Shown: positions 50,011 to 58,980 of the stretch, piece after piece
How positions within the stretch are numbered: position 1 is the stretch's first letter
Layout: each line of letters begins with the position of its first letter
Source of the DNA: Symsagittifera roscoffensis
Lineage: Eukaryota; Xenacoelomorpha; Acoela; Convolutidae
DNA length: 64,000 nucleotides
Direction of reading: 5' to 3'
NCBI RefSeq assembly: GCF_963678635.1
Contig: NC_087062.1
Coordinates: 28,420,833 to 28,484,832, forward strand
Notes under the pieces: model-generated
Databases searched by the model: none
Seen by the model: the letters and a program-made list of their open reading frames with translations, nothing else
What the model was told of the DNA's origin: nothing
Position numbers and translations under genes: made by a program

Positions 50011-50495
50011 ACACTCAAGAAAATTAAATTGGGTACTCACATACCAGCACACTCGAGAATTAGAGGTAACTACATTAGTAAGCAACTTGAGAATAATCGG
50101 GAAATTAAGTTTGGTTCAATAAGTTCTAATCGAACAAGTTTTATCTCAAGAATGGAGTTTTGGTTCTGGACCATTGGGACACCTTGGTTGTCCACCTTTC
50201 GACCGATGGTTCACTCTGGTCCAACTGATTTTCGATGTTCTTTGTTTTCTGTATCAAGATAGGAGCTCTACTCTCGTGTTATTTAGATGTCGGAAATTTC
50301 GAATAGGAATTTCCCGCTGCTTAACTTGACCACTTTCCCGTGATTATTATCCGGTCGTTCTGATATTTTCAGTTTTCGCGAGAAAGTTCAGCATGACAGG
50401 CTCAATTCGAATTTTTGGAAAAAATAAATTTCATCCCAAAATTACGTAGTTCGTATTCCTCAAGGTCAAACTTCCAAATATGACCGACTGGCACA
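50011..50495 (-). mobile_element. 5' LTR of element C, fragment 3 of 3 and outer end of the nest
   Basis: It is homologous to the last half of the A-type LTR, with many substitutions, and ends in the typical ATGACCGACTGGCACA at 50495. Together with fragments 1 and 2 it rebuilds an LTR of about 864 bp. AT-rich host DNA starts immediately after it. Confidence 0.88.
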
Positions 50496-51473
50496 ACTTC
50501 ACACATGAGAATATGTCTCCCTTCAGCTTCTTCCTGCATGTATGACAGTGGCCTCTCTTCTCGACAACTTGCCGACTAATAGATCATGACACACTTATTT
50601 GATCTTGAATTTTGACGGCTGGTTTCCCCATGTTGATGTCCTTATGAGTTTGCTTTTCTCAGCAGGAAAAATTGTCTCCTAAAACCGGAATTCACTCAGG
50701 ACTTGAGTTAGGGTGGTCATCTATCCGCGGACCCATGGATCACTAAAGTCACAGTTTGACGTATTAGCGTCTCAGGAAATGATATATTCAGCGAGCCTCA
50801 CAATTCTCTATTGCGGAGAACTGAAAACAAACTTCTTTCAATAATATAGCTCATTAAACCCAACCAAAAGAATCATTTTTCAAGTGAACGTTATCTATCA
50901 TGAAATAATGAAGTACACATAAACCTGGAACGTGTGTCTCGAAACTTGTATCATAGAACAAAGTTATGCAGTTTATCGATGAACGCTTTTAAAAATTAGC
51001 ATTACTGCAGAAAAAGATTTGCTTTGATTGGAATTACCATATGTTCCCATATCATCTCTAAAGACTAAATTTCACAGCTCAGACAAAACTTTATGACAAT
51101 TTAACTTCAACTGATCTGCCACCAAACATTGAATTAATCGCTTTGTAAACATTTAAGAATATGGCAGGGAATGCCTCAAGCAAACGAGTCCAATGAAGAC
51201 ATAAATTGATGAAACAGTTTGTTCAATGTATGCTTGTTAGTTGCATTTCTGAATTTACTTTAATATATATACGTCTATACTTCTCTTCGCTCAACTCAGT
51301 CAATCATTATAGATACTATGTCTCATTGGAGTGATTAATAACTTCTAGACGGAAGTTAGCTAGTCTCATGATGGCTTCAAAAAACATGGCAAGATGGAGG
51401 GACAATCTGAACAGAGCGTTGTTCAAGTGAGAAAGTTTATATTAATCGGTCCGTTATATATTTAAAAGCGGGC
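50496..51473. other. AT-rich stretch without recognised features
   Basis: No coding region, RNA gene or repeat that I can support. Base composition is clearly more AT-rich than the retrotransposon nest. Confidence 0.5.
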
Positions 51474-51836
51474 TTCACTATCTCGCCGCGTTCAAGCTTT
51501 TTCAACGTATTTTCTTTGCATGTTTAGGGAAAGAATTTTTCACGTTTAAGTTATATCGTATAATGCAATGGTTAAAAATCGTCGTATCTCAAACAATAAA
51601 AGGGTTCGGGCATTCATAATTGTAGGCCAAATTCGCAACCCATGGGGGAACCCTGACACCATCCCATTATTGGGTTGCTTATTTTCAACTCTGTGAAATC
51701 AACACTGAATTCAAACTGGAAAATCGAAAAAATCTTGACCAATGCAATATAGCTTAAATGTGAAAAAATATTTGCGTTAAGCATGCAAAGAAAGATAATT
51801 CGTTGAAAAAGCTTAAACGTGGCGAGATAGTGAAGC
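51474..51836. repeat. Long inverted repeat (fold-back element)
   Basis: The left arm begins gggcttcactatctcgcc and holds tttgcatg, cacgtttaag and gcaatggtta. The right arm holds the same motifs in reverse complement and ends ggcgagatagtgaagc. Arms are about 110 bp and the centre about 140 bp. A third copy of the arm starts at 52444 in the plus direction. This suggests a MITE-like or fold-back family; a target duplication was not identified. Confidence 0.7.
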
Positions 51837-51849
51837 ACTCAAAAATTTT

Positions 51850-53340
51850 CAGAAAACTGAAATTACAAATTAAATCACAAAAATCAAAGTTCCCAACCCT
51901 GTAGTTGGGTGCTGTCAGAGTACTCTCTCGGGTTGCGAATCTTGCCTCAAAATATGACTGGTCAATTTCTTGTAGTTTTCGAGATATGACGTGTTTTATG
52001 TTTTTTTTTAATTTTTCAGAAAACTTAGATTAAAAAAAGTTCAGAAGAATTGAAATTCCAACCTTTGTAGTTGGATACTGTGAGGCTACTCTCAGGAAAT
52101 CCAAATTGCAAATCTTGCGTCCAAATGCAACTGCTCAAATACTCTTAGTTTCCGAAATGTGACGTTTGTTATGTCTTTTTTTTTTTAAATTGTTCCAAGA
52201 ATTAAGATTTAACAAATTTCACAAATTTTAAGTTCCTATCTCTATAGTGAGACTCTGTCAGGTTTTTTCCAGGATTTTCGAATTCGGTCCCTAAATAGGG
52301 CTGCTCAAATCCAGACGTTTCTTATTGTTTTTCAAAAAATTTTCTGATACCTCAAATTTAGTTTTTTTTTCCGAAGTGTCTTATGAGTTGTTAAAAATTT
52401 GAAGCACCGAATGTGCGTTACACGCTAGTTATTTATTTACATGCGGGCTTCACTATCTCGCCATGCTTAAGATTTTTCAGCTTATTATTTTTGCATGTTG
52501 TATGAAGGAATGTTTTCACGTTTAAGATATATCGTATATTGCAATGGTTAAGACATTTTTTTTTCGTTTTTGATTTCAAGGTTTATTTCACAAGGTTGAG
52601 TGTAAAGTAAGCACCCAATAGTGGGATGCTGTCAGGGTTTACCCGTGGGTCGAGAGTTTGGCCTCCAATTATGAATGCCCAAATTCTTTAGTTCACGAGA
52701 TACGACGATTTTGTGATTTTTTTCAAAATTTTTTAGAGCTCAAATTAGAAAATAAATCACTAAACTCGAAATTCCCAACCTTGTAATTGGGTACTGCGAG
52801 GGTACTCTCATGATTTGCAAGTTCCAAATCTTGCGTCTAAATGTGACTGCTCAAATGCTTTTAGTTTCCGACTTGTGACGTTTGTAGTCTTTTTTAAAAA
52901 GAACTTAGATATAAAAAACGTCACAAAATTTGAAGTTCCATCTCTATAGTGAGGCTCTGTCAGGGTACTCTCGGGAGTTGCAACTTTTGTTTTCAATTGA
53001 GACAGCTAAAATTCTTTCAGTTTTCAAGATATGGCGTTTTTTGTGATTTTTTATAGTTTTCAGAAAACTTCAGAAGAATCGGAATTCCCAACATTGTAGT
53101 TGGTTACTGTAAGGGTACTCTCAGGAGGTCCAAATTGCAAATCTTGCGTCCAAATGCGACTGCTCAAATGCTTTCAGTTTCCGTGATGGGAAATTGTTTG
53201 TCATTTGAAAGAACAACTGATATAAAAAACTTCATGGTTTTTCAAATTTTTATGGTTTTTCAAAGTTTGAATTAAAAAATTTTAAAAAATTTGAATACAC
53301 GAACCCTGTTATTGGGCGCTGTCAGAGTACAATAAATGGC
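51850..53340. repeat. Diverged tandem repeat array
   Basis: A unit of about 150-190 bp recurs: cccaaccttgtagttgggtactgtcagggtactctc, then gcaaatcttgcgtccaaatg, gactgctcaaatgctttcagtttcc, and a T-rich spacer. Copies are visible near 51890, 52065, 52235, 52610, 52780, 52945, 53090 and 53305. An inverted piece is at 51600-51680. No coding sequence is supported within the array. Confidence 0.75.
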
Positions 53341-53509
53341 TGCAGATTTTGTTCCGAATATGTGCGCCTTATCATGGACTATCCTTGGGCTTTAAGCAAG
53401 TATCATGGTAGATGCAATTGTTGTTTCAGGGGATGATTTTTTCTGCTGGTGTCTGCTCAAAGATTGTCGGTTTTGTTTGCGCTTAGTAATTTTTATTCCG
53501 TTGCTAATT

Positions 53510-53720
53510 ACCCTTGCGATAGGCAAACGTATTGCAATCGGGTATTAGACTTTTTCCCGTAAATAACTTCGTTCAAAGAATAGTCAAAATTAGAAATAGT
53601 TAATATAGGTTCAGCTCTTGATAAGTTCGAAATTTTTTGCGTTCCCGGCATACTTGGTGAGGTAACGAATATGTCTAGGAAGGCAAAGGTTTTGGGTTCG
53701 AATCGGACAGTACCTGTTAT
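53510..53720 (+). repeat. tRNA-like SINE-type repeat, copy 1
   Basis: The copy starts with cttgcgataggcaaacgtattgcaatcggg and has a tRNA-like part around 53640-53710 with a box B-like GGTTCGAATC. It aligns with 55540-55735 over about 200 bp, including the part upstream of the tRNA-like region. It is not a functional tRNA: no convincing acceptor pairing is seen. Confidence 0.65.
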
Positions 53721-55539
53721 TGGTTCAAAAGGGAAAAAATTGGCGGCTTATTTTTGTCTGCTTACGTTTGCTTTTTTGGCTGTATGGAGTTTTATTTTGT
53801 AAGTGCTTTTGTGTTTTGATTTAATTCTGCTGGTTGTAATTTAACTCACCTTGACTTCGTATAATTTTTCGATTAAAAACTTTATTGTTTTACATGGTTT
53901 CGGCTGACTACATGGCTTCGGCTGATGCTTAATCGGCTTGTTGAGCTAATTTTGGGTCGTTCCAAGGCTAACATATTTTTAATGCTCTTCTCTAGAGTGC
54001 ACAAAAGCTTAAATTTTATTACAAAGGTGGGACTTTAACAATTTTTAAATTAATTTTAAGTCTTTTTGAATTTTTTGGCTTCAAGGATTTCTGCTCCAGT
54101 AGTTTTGGTTTAATATATTTTACAAGTTGTTGAAAGTTTCTTTCTATAATTGGCTGCGCCCAATTTCTCTCAGAAAAAGTTATGGCATTCAATAAAGTAA
54201 TTTTAGAACTTTGAACGTTTTCGGGAAGCCTAGATTTTTCTCGAAAACTACCCTGCCAATTCTCATTTTAAGTGTTTAATCCAACAACCGTTTTAGGGAA
54301 TCTTCTCTGTTTAGGCAGCCACGACTTATTTTTTTGCTGACTTTGCTGGGTTTTTGGAAAGTCAAGTTTTTGGAATTTTGACTGTTTTTTTTAGAAGTTT
54401 TTGACTTTTAAAAACTAGCCTATCAAGTCAGATGAAGGAATCAATCGAAAGGATTTTTTCCTTTGGAGAATTGCTCTTGCAGAAATGGCGACTCCTTACT
54501 TTTTGTGTGAAAACTGTTGTCCTTGGGAAAATTTCATTATCTTTAATATTTATTTTTTCTAGTAGAGAAACAACAAAGACTTTGGGCAAAGTTTGAAATA
54601 ACCGTTCTTCCCGCATCAGTACAACAAATATAAAAATTAGCAAAAACGTACCTCCATCTGAGCTCCTTCTTATCTTTTATTGAGACATACGATAATGAGC
54701 AGTTTTTTATACGAATTTATTTTTTTTTGTACGAGTTGTTAAGCAAGTAAGGCGAAGCTCGGCTTCGCCTTTGTATTACACTTGCGATAGCAAAAATGTT
54801 GCAACCTGGTTGCACTTCTTTCCGCTTTGTTCACAAATTTCAGCACGTTACGTTGTACAGTTCTTACACGTCATTTGAATTCACATGCAGCCTTTAACTT
54901 TTGTGCAGCATGCTAATAATACCACTCTGGAAGCCCAAATGTTTTTCAATCTATACGTGGTAATAGTTTTTGAATAAATTTCTTTATTTTATTTTCGATT
55001 TTTCGACTTTGTCGCTTTCGGCTTATTTTTTGTCGGCTTAGTCTCCAATGTTTTTTAAAGTCAACTACATTGCTTGAATTCTATTTGAAGAGGATTGATT
55101 GCTAATTAGCTCTGTTCAGATGAAAACTTCAACAAATATAAATGTCTGCTAAATTTGTCGGCTGAAATTTTCCGTTAGTGTAATTACTTTTTCATTGATT
55201 AGTTTTCACTGCATTTCATTTTAAATTTGTCTGTGTATATTTCGCACAGTAAAAACACCTTTTTAATTGATTTTCAAATTTTATTAAGTTTATCAAAATA
55301 CAGTTTTTTTGTTATTGTCATTTTATATATTTTTTTCAAATTCTTTGTAGTCATTTCGTTTGCTAGTTTATGGCCGTTGGCTGTGTCGGTTTTGAAGATG
55401 TAAAAATCAGTTAAGTTCATTGTGTGTTTGCTGATTGAAAACTGTTCTTTTTTTTTGTGGAAAACAGTAAAAAATGCCTCAACTTTTTTTTTAGTTTTCA
55501 TTCATTTTCTTGAAACTTTTTTTGTGAATTTTATATGAT
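53721..55539. other. AT-rich DNA with a GC-rich hairpin
   Basis: No gene is seen. At 54750-54775 gcgaagctcggcttcgcc forms a short hairpin followed by cttgcgatagcaaaaatgttgcaacc, which resembles the start of the SINE-type copies. Weak similarity between 53741-54010 and 55780-56050 suggests the repeat unit is longer than its tRNA-like head. Confidence 0.5.
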
Positions 55540-55735
55540 TTTATTGCAATCGGGTGCAAAACTTTTTTCCCGTATATAACTTTGTTCACAGAATGGTCAA
55601 AATTAAAAATGGTAGAATTAGGTTCATTTCATAATGAATTAAAATTTCAATGTCTCTCCGGCACACTTGGTCTGGAGGTAACGAATACGCCTGGGACGGC
55701 AACGGTCCTGGTTTCGAATCTGACAGGACTTTTTT
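55540..55735 (+). repeat. tRNA-like SINE-type repeat, copy 2
   Basis: tattgcaatcgggtgcaaaac, then ataactttgttcacagaatgg and a tRNA-like part (55650-55730) with box B-like GGTTTCGAATCT, followed by a T run. It is homologous to copy 1. Confidence 0.65.
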
Positions 55736-57302
55736 TCAAGCGGTAAGTATTCCGTTTCGAATAAAATTTCGTCTGTTTATTTACCTGCTGATTTTTTTCC
55801 GCCTAAGTTGCCACGTAGAAATGTTTTTTTTTTGCTTCACGCAATTTACAATGTAGTTACTTTTATTATTCTTTTAATTTTACTTCTGCTGTTTATAGTT
55901 TTACTAACCTTGGTTTCATATATTTTATTGCTTAAAAAGTTCATTTTGCTCAAATGAGTTTGGTCTGTATTTTATCGGCGTAGTTGCTTAATTTAGAGTA
56001 GTTTCAAGGCAAACAAAATTTTGATGCTTCCCTCTGGATCGCACCAAATTCTCAGATATAAATTGTTTTTTTTATCTACTTAATGATTTCGTCCCAATTT
56101 TTGTTGACTAGCTGGCCGGGTGTTTCATTTCTTTAGTTTTTGATAGATTCTCAAAGTACTTTTTTATTTTTCAAGAGGTTAAACATAGCTCACATACATA
56201 AAAAAATTAATGAAAAAAAATGCAAGATTTCTGATGTTTTTTTTTTAAATCTAGAGGTGCGTGGAATTAGTTTAATTTTAAACTATTGATGTGTATTAAT
56301 TTGAAATCGATTCAAGTTGATGGCGTAGCGTTTTGTTTTCAACTTTTCCAATTTTTTTTTTGCAATTTTGACTTGAATGTTTTGTATACGAATAAATGTC
56401 GCGCGAAGTTCAGAAGTGTATTTTTTTCTGGCTGAAATTTTGGAAAAAAATTATTTTTCATTTTTATGGGAATTTTGTGTGGGCAGCTCCTAACGTTGCC
56501 TATAAAGTTCATAATCTATAGGTTTGATAGGATTGCGTTGTTTTTATAAGATTTCAAAATTTCCGCAAGTTCTTTTTTGTGGATTTCGTTTGAAACTTTA
56601 GCTTTCATTTTTTTTTTAATTTTGATCTTAGCTTATAGCAAATTTTTTTGTTGATATTATAGCCAGTTATATCAGTAGCATATGCAGGTTATTTAGTTGC
56701 AAAGTTTCGGGCAACGCTTTCAGTACATATAAGTTTTTGAGGATCGATTTTTTTACCAACATTTTTTTCTGGGTGTTTCATCTATTGGTTATGAGAAAAA
56801 AATTATTGGAGTTTGTGTAGCCCGATCCTTCGTTTGTCTTATGTGATCGAATTTCAAAACATTTGATTTTTTCACTTTTCGCATTTGAAATTTTTGGCAT
56901 TTTATTTTGTATCGCAAGAGGTGCGAAGCACACTTTCGCCTCTGTATAAAAATTATAAAATTTGGCGCCTCTTTAGGTTTTCAACTGTTCTTTATTGTAA
57001 CTGGTTTTGATTTTTGAATGGTTTTTCAGTTTATCTGAATGTATGTTTTTCAAAACTGTTCTTTGATTTTTTAATGTATCGCAGTTTTCATTCCTCTTCT
57101 AAACTTGCCCTGAATTGTTAAAGAAGCTGAGATTTTGGTTATTCGAGAATCTGCACATTTTCAGTTTTTCCTGTCCGTATCTCAATTCATGCGAAGCTTC
57201 GCTCGTCAACGAAAAAGAAAAAGTCAGATTTAGTTGTGATAAATAGTTTTTTCTTGGAACGCTTAAGAGGATCTATGATTCATTACTTACCCTCTTGTAC
57301 AG
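55736..57302. other. AT-rich DNA without supported genes
   Basis: A short hairpin-like gtgcgaagcacactttcgcc lies at 56930-56955, like the one at 54750. The end of this stretch (ttacttaccctcttgtacag) is the splice acceptor of the first exon seen. Nothing else is supported. Confidence 0.5.
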
Positions 57303-57468
57303 GTCCGACAACTTGCCCGAGTTTGGGGGTGACGAAAAACTACAGCGTCAGTTTGGGGAATGCGATGCAATCAGTAGTGGGTTGGCTGCCATTAGCAAAT
57401 CAATTCAAGCCAACCAAATTTACGATAAAGTTTCAACTGCAGATTCTGTAGACATCGACCGAAAATAC
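57303..57468 (+). CDS. Internal exon of an unrecognised host gene (exon 1 seen)
   Basis: The 166-base exon sits between acceptor ctcttgtacag and donor GTAAGTG. It has one open frame, beginning SDNLPEFGGDEKL after one split base and ending in DIDRKY with the donor at a codon boundary. The reading is charged and helix-prone (QRQFGECDAISSGLAAISKSIQ). GC content rises over the exon compared with the introns. I do not recognise the family. Upstream exons were not found. Confidence 0.72.
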
Positions 57469-58163
57469 GTAAGTGTCAATTTTTAAAAATATTTTCAAGT
57501 GTCAATGAGCGTAAAAGACACGTTTATAGTTGTTAATGATATTACACTAGCCAGCTTGCGAGCGTTAGTTTATTAGTACGAACTTTCTTCTGTCTAACTT
57601 TACTCGCAAATGAAAGTGTTCATATATATGGAAATTTCACTGTAGCGTTGAAAATTGCATAGCATCTGTTCTCTGCTTTATTTGTGGCTATTGTTTTATG
57701 AAAATTAAGCGTCCGTGGCTAAGTGGTTAGTGCGAGCGGCTCATATTTTCTAGGTCGTTGGTCGAATCCGAGACGTAGCCGATTTTTTTTTTAACACTTC
57801 GAGGCTTATTTCTACTTTTTCTTATTTATTGCTTTTTATAGAGCTGCTAGTGCTTGCGAAGCGCAGTTTCGCTTCGGTGGTTTAATTCGTTTTTTATTTA
57901 GGAAAAAGACTTAAAAGTTACTCGCTCTCAAAATAGGTTTTTCGCGGTTTGACTGTTGATTTTTTGAAGTTCAAATCATAATTTGCTCAAAATGAAGGCA
58001 ATTAACGCTCTTTAATGACATACGTTCGAACTGCGAGAAAAATGGTAATTACTTAATTTCGAAAGTGGCTTTTAAGTTTTGGAATTCTAAGCGGATTAAA
58101 AATTAAGCTAAATCCGTTTTTTTACATCAAAATAGTGACCTTTTTGTTGTCCTTATCTTTTAG
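57469..58163 (+). other. Intron with a tRNA-like repeat
   Basis: The intron runs from donor GTAAGTG to acceptor ctttttag. It contains a tRNA-like sequence at 57709-57780 with box A-like TGGCTAAGTGGTTAG and box B-like GGTCGAATCC, followed by a run of T. The acceptor stem does not pair well, so I call it a SINE-type head, not a tRNA gene. A hairpin gcgaagcgcagtttcgcttcg follows near 57855. Confidence 0.6.
57709..57780 (+). repeat. tRNA-like SINE-type head
   Basis: Box A-like and box B-like motifs are at tRNA-like spacing and a T run after position 57782 could end Pol III transcription. The ends (GCGTCCG and CGTAGCC) do not form a 7-bp acceptor stem. Confidence 0.6.
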
Positions 58164-58175
58164 GATGGCGCAAAA
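58164..58175 (+). CDS. Candidate 12-base microexon of the host gene
   Basis: GATGGCGCAAAA lies between atcttttag and GTAAGTGAT and would add DGAK in frame between DIDRKY and QKYPNYK. Both splice sites are good, and the 12-base length keeps the frame whether it is used or skipped. So short an exon needs transcript support. Confidence 0.45.
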
Positions 58176-58795
58176 GTAAGTGATAGTCTTAGTATAGCCT
58201 CACACACAGTTCATTATTATTACTGTACTTAAATGTCCTGATCTGTTGAGATCACAATTCATTTTGCCTAACCTGTTAATCATCGGATCGGTTAGAGGCG
58301 ATTCGCTTTACTGATTTGATGATAGTTGTTTGAAAAGAAATAAAACTTGGCTAATAATTGGTCAAAGTAAGTGAGGGGTGGGGTAAGGGCGGCTATCGGA
58401 CGAATTAATTTTAGTCCCCCTTTGGCCAGCGCCTTCAAAAAATTGAGGGTGTTTTCAACTTTGTTTGAAAATCTACCTCTCAGGAAAATCTTAGGTCCAA
58501 CCCTTCTCCACATATTAACACCTTAATGAGTTTGTCATCTTTCGCTCTTCTCAAGGAAAACCACATTTTTGTAATAATTTGTTTAAGTAACTTGGTTTCG
58601 ATGTATTCTATGGCATGTGGTTATTCGCTCTCGAAAAAATGTATTCAAAATAATCTTGTACTTGAAAGAGTAAACGTAAGAAAATGAGCCTAGTAATGAA
58701 GCAGCGAAAGTTTCTGTTTGTCTGTTCATCTTTCTATGAAAAAAAAAACGACGTAGGACGTCTGAAACTGTGGTGAATGAGAGCCTTTCTTTCAG
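58176..58795 (+). other. Intron of the host gene
   Basis: It runs from GTAAGTG to ctttctttcag. The part 58375-58505 (ggggtggggtaagggcgg ... ctcaggaaaatcttaggtccaacc) resembles the ends of the MITE at 61028-61427 and may be a decayed relative. Nothing else is seen. Confidence 0.5.
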
Positions 58796-58980
58796 CAAAA
58801 GTACCCTAACTACAAAATAGCCCAGTCTTTACTGGCAGCTGCAGCATCTCTCAACCCTCCCCAGGCTCCCCCAGAAGGTGTTCAAAATGGCAGTCTTAGT
58901 GGCCACGGTGGAGCCCCCTCATCCCCTGTTGTAGAAGTGAAGACGGTCGAAGAGCAGAACCAAGGAGTGCACCCTTTAGC
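58796..58980 (+). CDS. Internal exon of the host gene (proline-rich)
   Basis: The 185-base exon sits between tttctttcag and GTAAGC. The open frame begins QKYPNYKIAQSLLAAAASL, then has a proline- and glycine-rich stretch (NPPQAPPEGVQNG, GGAPSSPVVEV) and ends in HPLA with two bases of the last codon. The frame joins both to the preceding exons and to the exon at 61977. Confidence 0.75.

Noticed and set aside
57709-57780. Functional tRNA gene
   Set aside because: Box A- and B-like motifs are present, but the ends do not form an acceptor stem and the anticodon arm is unclear. A SINE-type head is more likely.
58583-58798. Minus-strand 71-codon frame and similar short frames in 50.5-62 kb
   Set aside because: AT-rich chance frames without splice context or recognisable domains; they conflict with the plus-strand exons.
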